Shown: one piece after another, positions 27,417 through 36,729 of the stretch
Numbering within the stretch: the first letter of the stretch is position 1
Layout: each line of letters opens with the position of its first letter
From: Verminephrobacter eiseniae EF01-2
Lineage (GTDB): Bacteria; Pseudomonadota; Gammaproteobacteria; Burkholderiales; Burkholderiaceae_C
Length of the DNA: 64,000 bases
Reading direction: 5' to 3'
NCBI RefSeq assembly: GCF_000015565.1
Contig: NC_008786.1
Location: 2,666,001 to 2,730,000 of the forward strand
Notes under the pieces: generated by a model
Told to the model about the DNA's origin: nothing
Databases searched by the model: none
What the model saw: the letters and a program-made list of their open reading frames with translations, nothing else
Made by a program: the position numbers and the translations under genes

Positions 27417-30296
27417 TCAGCGTTCGAGATCCGACAAGACCGGCTCCAGAGGCAACACGGCTTGCGCCAGCGCCAATTGCTCGGCGTTGAAGCGGTAATA
27501 TGATTTCTGCCATTCGGACGGCTGCGCCACGGGTGTTACCTGTACGGCAGTTACCTTGTACTCGGGGCAATTGGTGGCCCAGTCAGAGTTGTCTGTGGTA
27601 ATCACGTTGGCACCCGACTCGGGAAAGTGGAAGGTGGTGTATACCACGCCCGGTTGAATGCGCTCGGTCACCACGGCGCGCAGCACGGTCTGTCCGGCCC
27701 GGCTGCTGATACCGACCCAGTCGTCCTGCCCGATGCCGCGTTCTTGCGCGTCATGCGGATGAATCTCCAGTTTGTCTTCGCTGTGCCACTGATCGTTGTG
27801 GGTGCGCCGGGTTTGCGCGCCCACGTTGTATTGCGACAGGATGCGGCCGGTGGTAAGGATCAAAGGATATTTACGGGTGATTTTTTCCTCAGACGCCACA
27901 TATTGGGTATTGAAGAACTTGCCTTTGCCGCGAACGAATTTATCGATGTGCATCAGCGAAGTACCGGCTTCGGCCGTAGTTTCATTACATGGCCATTGCA
28001 CGCTGCCCAGGCGGTCGATCTTTTCATAAGTCACCCCGCGAAATGAAGGCGTGAGCGCGGCAATCTCTTGCATGATTTGTTCCGGATGCGTGTAAGCCAT
28101 GGGGTAGCCCAAGGCGTTGGAAAGTTTCATCGTTGCTTCCCAGTCGCCCACGCCAGACAGAGGTGGCATCACTTTGCGAACGCGGCTGATGCGCCGTTCG
28201 GCATTGGTGAAGGTGCCGTCTTTTTCCAGGAACGAACTGCCGGGCAGCAGCACATGGGCGTATTTCGCTGTTTCGTTCAGGAAAATGTCCTGCACGACAA
28301 GGCATTCCATTTTCTCCAGCGCCGACACGACATGCTGTGTGTTCGGGTCAGACTGCACGATGTCCTCGCCCACGCAGTACAAGCCCTTGAAAGTTCCATC
28401 CAGCGCCGCTGCAAACATGTTCGGAATGCGCAGGCCGGGTTCGGGGTTGAGCTTGACACCCCAGGCAGCGTTGAACTCTTCGCGTACCTCCGGGTTGCTG
28501 ATGTGGCGATATCCTGGCAGATCATGCGGGAAGCTGCCCATATCGCAACTGCCCTGCACGTTGTTCTGGCCACGCAGCGGGTTCACCCCCACACCTTCGC
28601 GCCCGATCATGCCGCAGGCCATGGCCAGGTTGCAGATGCCAATGACTGCTGTGGAGCCTTGGGCATGTTCAGAGACGCCCAAGCCGTAGTAAATGGCCGA
28701 GTTGGGCCCCAGCGCAAACAGCCGCGCTGCGCCGCGAATCTCGGACGCCGGGACACCGGTGACCGACTCGAAGGTTTCAGGCGAGTTTTCCGGCCTGGCC
28801 ACAAATGCACGCCATTCATCAAAGCTCTTGGTGTCGCAACGCGCAGCCACAAAAGATTCGTCGACCAGGCCTTCGGTTACCACCACATGCGCCAAGGCAG
28901 TGAGCACGGCCACATTGGTGCCGGGTTTGAGCGCCAGGTGGTGCTCGGCGCGGATGTGCGGCGCGCTCACCAATTCGATTTCACGCGGATCGACCACAAT
29001 CAGTTTGGCCCCCGCGCGCAGGCGCTTTTTCAGGCGCGAGGCAAACACGGGGTGCGCTGCTGTCGGGTTGGCCCCCATGACCAGCACCACGTCGGATTGT
29101 TCTACCGATTTGAAGGTTTGCGTACCTGCGGACGTTCCAAAAGTCTCGCCCATGCCATAGCCGGTCGGTGAATGGCAGACGCGGGCGCAGGTGTCCACAT
29201 TGTTGTTGCCAAACGCTGCGCGAACCAGCTTTTGCACCAGGTAAACCTCTTCGTTGGTGCAACGCGATGAAGTAATCCCCCCAATGGCATCTTTTCCGTC
29301 TTTTGCCTGAATACGGCGAAACTCACTGGCTGCATAGGCGATCGCTTCATCCCAACTGACTTCCTGCCAGGCATGGCGGATGCTTTTGCGAATCATTGGC
29401 TTGGTGACACGGTCTTTGTGCCGGGCATAACCCCAGGCGAAGCGTCCTTTGACACAGGCATGCCCGGCGTTGGCTTTGCCGTTTTTCCACGGCACCATCC
29501 GCACCACCGTGTTGCCTTTCATCTCGGCCTTGAAACCGCAGCCGACACCGCAGTAAGCGCAGGTGGTGATGGCGCTGTGCTCGGACTGGCCGAGCTCGAT
29601 CACCGTTTTTTCCTGCAGGCTTGCGGTCGGGCAGACGTTGACACAGGCCCCACAGCTGACACATTCACTCTCCATGAAGGGCTGGTCTTGTCCGGCGGAC
29701 ACGCGCGCTGCAAATCCGCGTCCGCTGATCGTCAAGGCAAAGGTGCCTTGAGTTTCTTCACAGGCGCGCACACAGCGATTGCACACGATGCACTTCGATG
29801 CGTCGTAGGAGAAATAAGGGTTGGATTCATCCTTCAGGCTCTGGCAGTGATTGGCGCCTTCTTGGCCATAACGCACCTCGCGCAAACCTGTCACGCTGGC
29901 CATCTCTTGCAACTCACAATCGCCACTGGCGGCACAGGTCAGACAGTCCAGCGGATGGTCTGATATATAGAGCTCCATCACGCCCTTGCGCAACTGCTGC
30001 AATTTTGGCGTTTGGGTGTGCACCTTCATGCCGTTTTCTGCGGGCGTAGTGCATGATGCCGGAAATCCCCGGCGACCCTCGATTTCAACCAGGCACAAGC
30101 GACATGAACCAAAGGGTTCCAAGCTGTCCGTGGCGCACAGTTTGGGTATTTTGATGCCGGCATCGACCGCTGCACGCATCAGCGAGGTTCCTGCTGTCAC
30201 GGTGACCATTTCACCGTCGATTTCCAGTGTCACTTCCTGCGCCGATTCCCGCCGTGGTGTGCCGTGATCGGTTTCTTTCAGATGGTCAAGCATCAT
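27417..30296 (-). CDS. fdsA: NAD-dependent formate dehydrogenase, catalytic alpha subunit FdsA
   Basis: 959 residues with the full modular order. An N-terminal [2Fe-2S] domain (GSCRLCLVEIEG) is followed by a His-Cys region (DHPLDCLTCAASGDCELQ), two [4Fe-4S] motifs (CIVCNRCVRACEE, CVSCGACVNVCPT), the CAYCGVGC cluster of the molybdopterin domain, and the molybdenum-ligand cysteine in CARVCHSPTGYG. The C-terminal MopB-binding fold contains TTGRILSQYN. It oxidises formate to CO2 and passes electrons through the clusters to FdsB/FdsG. Cytoplasmic, with no signal peptide. Confidence 0.96.
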   Translation of the reverse strand: MMLDHLKETDHGTPRRESAQEVTLEIDGEMVTVTAGTSLMRAAVDAGIKIPKLCATDSLEPFGSCRLCLVEIEGRRGFPASCTTPAENGMKVHTQTPKLQQLRKGVMELYISDHPLDCLTCAASGDCELQEMASVTGLREVRYGQEGANHCQSLKDESNPYFSYDASKCIVCNRCVRACEETQGTFALTISGRGFAARVSAGQDQPFMESECVSCGACVNVCPTASLQEKTVIELGQSEHSAITTCAYCGVGCGFKAEMKGNTVVRMVPWKNGKANAGHACVKGRFAWGYARHKDRVTKPMIRKSIRHAWQEVSWDEAIAYAASEFRRIQAKDGKDAIGGITSSRCTNEEVYLVQKLVRAAFGNNNVDTCARVCHSPTGYGMGETFGTSAGTQTFKSVEQSDVVLVMGANPTAAHPVFASRLKKRLRAGAKLIVVDPREIELVSAPHIRAEHHLALKPGTNVAVLTALAHVVVTEGLVDESFVAARCDTKSFDEWRAFVARPENSPETFESVTGVPASEIRGAARLFALGPNSAIYYGLGVSEHAQGSTAVIGICNLAMACGMIGREGVGVNPLRGQNNVQGSCDMGSFPHDLPGYRHISNPEVREEFNAAWGVKLNPEPGLRIPNMFAAALDGTFKGLYCVGEDIVQSDPNTQHVVSALEKMECLVVQDIFLNETAKYAHVLLPGSSFLEKDGTFTNAERRISRVRKVMPPLSGVGDWEATMKLSNALGYPMAYTHPEQIMQEIAALTPSFRGVTYEKIDRLGSVQWPCNETTAEAGTSLMHIDKFVRGKGKFFNTQYVASEEKITRKYPLILTTGRILSQYNVGAQTRRTHNDQWHSEDKLEIHPHDAQERGIGQDDWVGISSRAGQTVLRAVVTERIQPGVVYTTFHFPESGANVITTDNSDWATNCPEYKVTAVQVTPVAQPSEWQKSYYRFNAEQLALAQAVLPLEPVLSDLER

Positions 30297-30317
30297 GTTT
30301 CTCCTGGTGGCAAACGT

Positions 30318-31874
30318 TCAAGCGATCTCGGCAACCGGCACAGCCAAGCCGAAATCTTGCGGGTAATGGTTCAGTGCAGACAGCACCGGGTTGGGGGTCA
30401 TGCTACCCAATGCGCATAACGAACCGTGCAGCATGGTGTCACACAAGTCACGCAGCAGTTCGACCTGTTTGGCGTTGTTGTTGCCGGCCGCGATACGGTC
30501 CAACACTTCAACACCTCGGGTCGAACCAATCCGGCAAGGCGTGCATTTGCCACACGACTCGATGGCACAAAATTCCATGGCATAGCGTGCCAACCTGGAC
30601 AAATCAGCCGTGTCGTCATGCACCACGATACCGCCATGGCCCACGGTGACTCCGACGGCCGCATAGGCTTCGTAATCCATGGGAACATCCCAATAGCGCT
30701 CGGGCACGTAGGCACCCAGTGGCCCCCCCACCTGCACCGCTTTGATGGGGCGTCCTGACGCGCTGCCTCCACCGAAATCGAACAAAAGTTGGCGCAGAGT
30801 GATGCCAAAGGCTTTTTCGATCAGACCCCCATGCTTGATATTGCCAGTCAGTTGAAATGGCAAAGTGCCACTGGAACGGCCTACGCCGTAGTCTGTGTAG
30901 TAGGCAGCACCGCGCGCAAGAATGATTGGCACTGAAGCAAAGGTAATCACGTTATTGATGACCGAAGGCTGACCAAACAGTCCTTTCAAGGCCGGAATCG
31001 GTGGTTTGGCACGCACCACACCGCGTTTTCCCTCGATACTCTCCAGCATGGCGGTTTCCTCGCCACAGACATAGGCACCAGCGGCCTTGCGTACTTCCAG
31101 ATGAAAGGTTTTTCCGGATTTCAGGATGTTCGATCCTGAAAATCCTGCTGCACTTGCCTTGGCAATCGCCTCCCGCATGGTCGCAATGGCGTGAGGGTAT
31201 TCGGAGCGGATGTAGATGTAGCCCTGCGTCGCACCAGTGGCCACTGCGGCAATGGTCATGCCCTCGATGAGCATGAATGGGTCACCCTCCATCGCCATGC
31301 GGTCGGAGTAGGTGCCGGAGTCGCCTTCATCAGCGTTACAGACAATATATTTTTGCGCACTGCTGGCCGCAGCCACCGTCTTCCATTTGATGCCTGCCGG
31401 AAAGGCAGCGCCGCCACGCCCGCGCAAGCCAGAGTCGAGCACTTGCTGCACAATCTCGGACGGACTCAAAGCCAGGGCCCTGCGCAAACCGGCAAAGCCT
31501 TCATGTGCCTGATAATCCGCCAAGGACAGCGGGTCGGTCACACCCATGCGTGCAAAGGTAAGACGCTCTTGCTGACGCAGGTAAGTCAATGCCTGCGTCA
31601 AACCCAAACACAACCGATGGGCCGCTCCCGTCTGAAACTGTGCATCCAGTAAGTCTTGCACATCCCCGGGCGCTACCGGACCATACGCGACGCGACCGGC
31701 CGGAGTCTGCACCTCCACCAGAGGTTCGAGCCAGAACATGCCGCGTGAGCCATTGCGCACCAGTTCAATGTCCAGGCCGCGCTGCCGGGCTTGCACATCG
31801 AGGGCAGCGGCCACTTGATCTGCGCCAAGGGCCAGCGCAGCCGAATCGCGTGGCACGAAAATCCTGATGCTCAT
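30318..31874 (-). CDS. fdsB: Formate dehydrogenase beta subunit FdsB (NuoF-like, FMN and NAD binding)
   Basis: 518 residues. GRGGAAFPAGIKWK and NADEGDSGTYSDR form the NADH/FMN-binding region, and ESCGKCTPCRIGSTRG is the [4Fe-4S] site. The N-terminal hundred residues resemble the thioredoxin-like extension found in FdsB. The subunit receives electrons from FdsA and reduces NAD+. It overlaps fdsG by 4 bp and is 21 bp from fdsA. Confidence 0.95.
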   Translation of the reverse strand: MSIRIFVPRDSAALALGADQVAAALDVQARQRGLDIELVRNGSRGMFWLEPLVEVQTPAGRVAYGPVAPGDVQDLLDAQFQTGAAHRLCLGLTQALTYLRQQERLTFARMGVTDPLSLADYQAHEGFAGLRRALALSPSEIVQQVLDSGLRGRGGAAFPAGIKWKTVAAASSAQKYIVCNADEGDSGTYSDRMAMEGDPFMLIEGMTIAAVATGATQGYIYIRSEYPHAIATMREAIAKASAAGFSGSNILKSGKTFHLEVRKAAGAYVCGEETAMLESIEGKRGVVRAKPPIPALKGLFGQPSVINNVITFASVPIILARGAAYYTDYGVGRSSGTLPFQLTGNIKHGGLIEKAFGITLRQLLFDFGGGSASGRPIKAVQVGGPLGAYVPERYWDVPMDYEAYAAVGVTVGHGGIVVHDDTADLSRLARYAMEFCAIESCGKCTPCRIGSTRGVEVLDRIAAGNNNAKQVELLRDLCDTMLHGSLCALGSMTPNPVLSALNHYPQDFGLAVPVAEIA

Positions 31875-32341
31875 GCCACGCTCCCGGTAGCCGCTACCAA
31901 TCGATCAAATTTCACGGTATCGACCCGTGCATGCAATTGCTCGTCCACGACCATGGCGGGCGATGATGAACACAGGCCCAAGCAATACACCGGCTCCAGT
32001 GTGACCGCGCCATCGGCGGTGGTGCCGCCTTGGGTATTCAATCGGCTGCAAGCGTGCTCCCACAGTTTGTCGGCCCCCATGGACTGGCATGCTTCGGCAC
32101 GGCAAATTTGGACCACCTGTTTGCCCGCAGGTTCATGCCGAAAGAAATGATAAAAGGTCACTACACCATGCACTTCAGCGCGCGACAAATTGAGTTCTTG
32201 GGCAATCAATCCAAGAGCCGGCGCTGGTATATGACCCAACGCATCCTGAATGTCGTGAAGCATGGGAAGCAGTCCACCCGGCAGGTGCTTTTTGCCATCG
32301 ACGATCGTTTGGATGATTTGCTGTTGCGATTCTGTCAACAT
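31871..32341 (-). CDS. fdsG: Formate dehydrogenase gamma subunit FdsG (NuoE-like)
   Basis: 156 residues from the ATG at 32341; an upstream in-frame start at 32380 would add 13 residues. It is a thioredoxin-like [2Fe-2S] protein with ligands in CRAEACQSMGA and CLGLCSSSP, preceded by LLPMLHDIQDALGHIP and EVHGVVTFYHFF, typical of the NuoE family. It forms the diaphorase half with FdsB. It is the first gene of the fds operon, 131 bp after the MFS carrier gene. Confidence 0.93.
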   Translation of the reverse strand: MLTESQQQIIQTIVDGKKHLPGGLLPMLHDIQDALGHIPAPALGLIAQELNLSRAEVHGVVTFYHFFRHEPAGKQVVQICRAEACQSMGADKLWEHACSRLNTQGGTTADGAVTLEPVYCLGLCSSSPAMVVDEQLHARVDTVKFDRLVAATGSVA

Positions 32342-32472
32342 GGTGATTGCCTGAATGAATGCATGAGGCCGTCTTGGCAATGGGTTGCGATGTATCCGGG
32401 AATATTACCGAAGGTTGGGCGGGCACATCGTGTCAGCGGTCTTTGGCTTGTCGAGGCGAGACAACTCGAATC

Positions 32473-34143
32473 TCAGAAAAATTTGGCCACTGTGATGGAG
32501 GTGCGGTAAATGCCCCAGGCCAGTGGCAGACCAACCGCCAGCCATGCCAACACGACGAGGACAGGATGGCTTGGTTTGTCATGGGCGTGTGTGCCATCAC
32601 CGTATGACTCCGATGACCTGACTTTTTCATGCGCCAGCCGCTTTTCCGTTGCCAACTCTTCCGGTGTCATGAACCATTTGGGATTCAAGGGGCGCACCAG
32701 TAAATTGCAAATCAAGCCCACCACGAGAAATCCGGCGAGAATATACATGGTCTGGTTGTAGACCTGTTCACGCGGCAAGCCTAAACCAAGCTGGTATTCA
32801 CGCATATAGTTCACGACTGTCGGGCCCACGATGCCAGCCGTGGCCCACGCCGTCAGCAGCCGGCCATGGATCGCGCCCACCATCTGCGAGCCGAAGATGT
32901 CAGCCAAATAGGCCGGTACCGTCGCAAAACCGCCTCCGTACATGCTCAGGATGATGCAGCACGCGGCTACGAACAAGAGCTTGGAACCAGCGGCTGCACT
33001 CCCGGGAATACTGAAATAAAGGATGCCGCCCAGCACGAAAAATATGGCGTATGTCAGACGCCGCCCCAGCATGTCGGAGATGGAGGCCCAGAAAAATCTC
33101 CCGCCAATATTGAACAGACTCAACAATGCCGTGAAGCCCGCAGCCACGCCAGCAATGGCAGCCAATTGCGCTTTGTCCAATTCAACAAACTTCAGGGGCA
33201 TGCCGATGAGCGAGCCCCCGAAGACCTCTTGCAGCATGGGCGAGGCCATGCCGATGACGCCGATGCCGGCGCTCACATTCATGCACAGCACCATCCAGAG
33301 CAACCAGAATTGGGGGATTCCCCAGACTTTGCTGACATGCACATGGTGCTGGGTGATCATGGTGTTGTTGACTTGGGATGGTTTGGGTGTCCAGCCCTTT
33401 GGTTTCCAGCCTGGTTCGGGGATACGATAGCCAAAGGCGCCTGCCATCATGAACACGAAATAGATCAGCGCCATCACGACAAAGGTCTGTATCACACCGA
33501 CATCCGTCGGAGTGGCAAAGTATTTCATCAAGTCGGCAGCCAAAGGCGAGCCAATCATTGCCCCGCCACCAAACCCCATGATGGCCATGCCGGCAGCCAT
33601 GCCCCGGCGGTCGGGAAACCACTTGATCAGTGTCGATACTGGCGAGATATAGCCCAGACCGAGTCCAATTCCACCAATCACGCCCGAGCCCAAAACCATC
33701 ATCCAGAACTGGTGCAAATACACTCCCAGGGCCGAGAACAACATGCCGCCACACCAGCACAGGGCAGACACCACGCCTACTTTGCGTGGTCCAACACGTT
33801 CGAGCCACCCGCCCCAGAGCGAAGCGGATGATCCCAGCAAAACGAAAAACAGGATGTACATCCAACCCAGGGTGGAGACTTTCCACTCGCAGGTCGTAGT
33901 GAAAAGTTGCGTCAAAAGATCTTGTTTATCACATGCGTCAGAGTTTTTGATTCCAAGCGCCTTGGACAATGGCAGCCAAAACACCGAAAAGCCATAGGCC
34001 ATGCCTATGCACAGGTGGATGGCCAAGGCCGCCGGGGGGACCAACCAACGGTTGAAGCCCGGACCTGCCACGATGTGTTCTTTGTCAAGAAGGCCGGGTC
34101 TTTCCTTGGGGAAGGACTGCTCCCCCATCATGCTCGATGCCAT
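32473..34143 (-). CDS. MFS transporter of the oxalate/formate antiporter (OFA) family
   Basis: 556 residues with about 12 hydrophobic segments and the MFS signature around WGGWLERVGPRKVGVVSA. LGYISPVSTLIKWFPDRRGMAAGMAIMGFG matches OFA-family proteins (OxlT relatives). An insertion after the second segment (residues about 60-90) and a long central loop are seen in many proteobacterial members. The ATG at 34143 has AGGAGA upstream and is preferred over a TTG six codons earlier. It lies directly before fdsG on the same strand, so it probably imports formate, oxalate or a related monocarboxylate. Confidence 0.85.
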   Translation of the reverse strand: MASSMMGEQSFPKERPGLLDKEHIVAGPGFNRWLVPPAALAIHLCIGMAYGFSVFWLPLSKALGIKNSDACDKQDLLTQLFTTTCEWKVSTLGWMYILFFVLLGSSASLWGGWLERVGPRKVGVVSALCWCGGMLFSALGVYLHQFWMMVLGSGVIGGIGLGLGYISPVSTLIKWFPDRRGMAAGMAIMGFGGGAMIGSPLAADLMKYFATPTDVGVIQTFVVMALIYFVFMMAGAFGYRIPEPGWKPKGWTPKPSQVNNTMITQHHVHVSKVWGIPQFWLLWMVLCMNVSAGIGVIGMASPMLQEVFGGSLIGMPLKFVELDKAQLAAIAGVAAGFTALLSLFNIGGRFFWASISDMLGRRLTYAIFFVLGGILYFSIPGSAAAGSKLLFVAACCIILSMYGGGFATVPAYLADIFGSQMVGAIHGRLLTAWATAGIVGPTVVNYMREYQLGLGLPREQVYNQTMYILAGFLVVGLICNLLVRPLNPKWFMTPEELATEKRLAHEKVRSSESYGDGTHAHDKPSHPVLVVLAWLAVGLPLAWGIYRTSITVAKFF

Positions 34144-34248
34144 GCTGTCTCCTGGATGCAATCAATGTATAAGCTCGGGGCAGTGTCCCTGATATCCTGG
34201 TGGCGAGGCTAATTTTTTTTGAACATAGCCCGATTCAAGCTGTGAATG

Positions 34249-34266
34249 TGTGCAACATGTTGCACA
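34249..34266. promoter_or_regulatory. 18-bp perfect palindrome upstream of the OFA transporter (candidate operator)
   Basis: TGTGCAACATGTTGCACA is perfectly self-complementary and lies about 105 bp upstream of the transporter ATG, between it and the LysR-type gene. It is a good candidate binding site for that LysR regulator. The TGTGC/GCACA arms also recall CRP-type sites but with a longer spacer. Confidence 0.55.
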
Positions 34267-34308
34267 GCAAACGTACTCACCTTTGTTGGAACAAGCGGGT
34301 GCGAAAAC

Positions 34309-35262
34309 TCATTGTCGTGGTTCCAACAAACCCACATGTGCCATTGCCTGCGTCAACCATTCAGGATCATTGGCCAGCGCCAGGGTGGCACGCATCGCAT
34401 TGGAGGGTCTGTCGGATTTGGCGAACATGAAGCCAATGGGTGTCAGAACGTCCGGGTCCACCAGAGGCACTGCTTCCAATTCAGAGTAACCACGCAAGAC
34501 CGAAACCAGCGCACCTGGCAGGATGCTGTACATCTCACCTGCCAACACCGTCAGGCCCAAGGTGAGGATGGAATTGGTTTGAATGGCCGGTTGAACGCAG
34601 ATTCCAATTTTCTTGAAACTTGCATCCACGATTGTCCGGTTGTGCATCTCCGGTGTCAGCAAACACAGAGGCAATCTCGACGCGATGCTCCAGGAAGTTG
34701 GTCGATCCGCAATTCGCAGGCCGGATTTGGCCGGATTGGACGCCCTGCGCAGCAAGAAATACCGTTCGGTGTATTGATTCATGACAGCCAGCTTCGATGG
34801 TCGTGATTTGATCCGATCAGAATAGCCGAGTCCAATGTCTACCGAAAGCTCCTCGAGGCCGGCTTCGATTTCTGGCGAACTCATCGAGCGAACCGTCAAT
34901 TTCAGTCCCGGGTAGAGTGCATGCAAATGTCCGGCAAACCGGGCTGCAATCGGTTCTGCGGAAGGCACTGCACCCAGCGTCAACGCTCCGACAGGTTGTT
35001 CTGAATGGCCCTTGAGGGTTTGCTGCAAAAGCTCCTGTTCATGCAACATGCGCTGTGCACTGATAAAGATCAGTTCGCCTTCCGGCGTAAAACTCTCAAA
35101 CGCGCGCCCGCGCTTGACGATGGCCGTACCGAACTCTTCTTCCAGTGCCCGTATGGCGTTTGACAAAGCAGGCTGTGTGATATGGCAGGCATCTGCCGCC
35201 CGACCAAAGTGTTTTTCCCGATGCAGCGCAACGAGATAGCGAAATGACGTGAACAAACTCAT
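34309..35262 (-). CDS. fdsR: LysR-family regulator next to the formate dehydrogenase operon
   Basis: 317 residues. The N-terminal LysR helix-turn-helix reads HFGRAADACHITQPALSNAIRALEEEFGTAIVKRG, followed by a periplasmic-binding-like effector domain (PVGALTLGAVPSAEPIAARF). It is encoded on the same strand as, and upstream of, the OFA transporter and fdsGBACD. Related operons have a LysR activator FdsR responding to formate, so this name is given on context as well as family. Confidence 0.8.
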   Translation of the reverse strand: MSLFTSFRYLVALHREKHFGRAADACHITQPALSNAIRALEEEFGTAIVKRGRAFESFTPEGELIFISAQRMLHEQELLQQTLKGHSEQPVGALTLGAVPSAEPIAARFAGHLHALYPGLKLTVRSMSSPEIEAGLEELSVDIGLGYSDRIKSRPSKLAVMNQYTERYFLLRRASNPAKSGLRIADRPTSWSIASRLPLCLLTPEMHNRTIVDASFKKIGICVQPAIQTNSILTLGLTVLAGEMYSILPGALVSVLRGYSELEAVPLVDPDVLTPIGFMFAKSDRPSNAMRATLALANDPEWLTQAMAHVGLLEPRQ

Positions 35263-35777
35263 GATGGGCGATCATATCTATTGCGGTCATGCCCGACGGT
35301 TGGCTGCGACCCTATATATTCAGAAGCACGAGCAGTCGATAACTGGTGCCGTGCAGCCGCAGATACCACTCGTATTTGCCGCCACCGTGCGCAGGCACGG
35401 CGAGAGGCATTGACGAGTAACTTCAGCCGCAGATTGAAGGGGTTTGGCTTGGCTTTTGACGCGCAAGCATTCGATCTTGAAGACAGTGTAGATCGGCATG
35501 ATGACGTGATTGCTTCCTTTTCCCGAATGATATCGTCAAAAATCGGTATGCCCTCGGCGTTCCCGACCTGCCTGGCCATGCTCCTGGCTTGCTGCGGCGA
35601 GTCCTTGGGCATGCAGTCCCTTCCTGTCCGTGAAGAAAAATGCGGCGCAAAACGCCATGTCGCCTTGGCGTGGGTCTTCCGTTTGCTCAAACCCCCTCTT
35701 TGGCAAGGAAGAAATGGCAGGTGCCGAGGCTATGGCATCCTTGCCCCGATCGAGCACGCAAGCGTTGGAGTCGCCTT
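35263..35777. other. Intergenic region with a possible HpcH/CitE aldolase fragment
   Basis: Mostly without recognisable content. In one plus-strand frame, 35416-35490 encodes SRRLKGFGLAFDAQAFDLEDSV, which resembles the N-terminal strand of HpcH/HpaI-CitE lyases (DAVIFDLEDSV). Nothing after it continues the family, so at most it is a decayed scrap. Confidence 0.3.
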
Positions 35778-36683
35778 ATGGTTGAAGGAAAAGCAGTGGT
35801 CGTCACCGGCGCGGGCGGTGGCATAGGGCGCGCCATCGCGTTGGCAATGGCGCAGCATGGCGCGCGCGTCGTGGTCAACGACATCGGCGCTGCCGTTGAC
35901 GGCGCAGGTCGCGACGCGGGGCCTGCGCAACAGGTGGTCGATGAGATTCGGGCGCTGGGCGGGCACGCGGTTGCCAACACCGACAATGTGGCTGACGCTG
36001 CCAGCGCGACGCGGATCATCGGGTGCGCGCTCGACAGCTTTGGCCGCATCGACGCGGTGGTGAACAACGCCGGCATCCTGCGCGACCGTTTCTTTCACAA
36101 GATGTCCGTCGATGAGTGGGACTCGGTGATCAAGGTCCATCTCTATGGCAGCTACCATGTCAGTCGCGCGGCAGCGGTGTTTTTCAAGGAGCAAGGCTCG
36201 GGCGCCATGGTGCACATGACCTCGACCTCGGGCCTCATCGGCAACTTCGGGCAGGCCAACTATGCGGCAGCGAAGCTGGGCATTGCGGCGCTGTCCAAGT
36301 CGATCGCGCTGGACATGCTCAAGTTCAACGTCCGTTCCAACTGCATTGCCCCCTTCGCATGGAGCCGCATGATAGGTTCCATCCCGACCGACACCGAGGA
36401 GCAGCGTGTGCGTGTCGACAAGATCCGGCAGATGACGCCGGCCAAGATCGCGCCGCTGGCCGTCTACCTGATCAGCGATGCGGCCAGGGAGGTCAATGGC
36501 CAGATCTTCTCGGTGCGCAACAACGAGATCTCGCTGATCAGCCAGCCGCGCCCGTTGCGTTCCATCCATCGCTCCGAGGGCTGGACGCCGCAGGCCATCG
36601 CCGAGCATGCGATGCCGGCGTTGCGCGCCAGTTTCTTTGCGTTGGACCGCTCGGCGGATGTCTTCAGTTGGGATCCGGTCTGA
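35778..36683 (+). CDS. Short-chain dehydrogenase/reductase
   Basis: 301 residues. The Rossmann motif TGAGGGIG is at residues 11-18, NNAG is in the centre, and the catalytic Ser-Tyr-Lys are visible as STSGL and YAAAKLG. The C-terminal extension ending SEGWTPQAIAEHAM and FFALDRSADVFSWDPV is longer than a minimal SDR and resembles enzymes acting on acyl-CoA or steroid-like alcohols. The start is ATG at 35778; a longer upstream frame is not conserved. It is followed by a LysR gene and an RraA-like gene on the same strand. Confidence 0.85.
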   Translation: MVEGKAVVVTGAGGGIGRAIALAMAQHGARVVVNDIGAAVDGAGRDAGPAQQVVDEIRALGGHAVANTDNVADAASATRIIGCALDSFGRIDAVVNNAGILRDRFFHKMSVDEWDSVIKVHLYGSYHVSRAAAVFFKEQGSGAMVHMTSTSGLIGNFGQANYAAAKLGIAALSKSIALDMLKFNVRSNCIAPFAWSRMIGSIPTDTEEQRVRVDKIRQMTPAKIAPLAVYLISDAAREVNGQIFSVRNNEISLISQPRPLRSIHRSEGWTPQAIAEHAMPALRASFFALDRSADVFSWDPV

Positions 36684-36711
36684 GGTTTGCGGGACAAATT
36701 GCAGGACAATC

Positions 36712-36727
36712 GGGCCTTGTGAGGCCC
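36712..36727 (+). other. Hairpin just before the LysR start codon
   Basis: GGGCCT-TGTG-AGGCCC, a 6-bp stem with a 4-nt loop, ends 2 bases before the GTG start at 36730. The only purine-rich ribosome-binding candidate (GAGG) lies inside the stem, so the fold could limit translation. There is no T tract, so it is not a standard terminator. Confidence 0.5.
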
Positions 36728-36729
36728 TT

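Noticed and set aside
25773..35300. An integrative island with attachment sites at tRNA-Val
   Set aside because: I found no second copy of the tRNA 3' end near 35 kb and no integrase; only composition and position support it.
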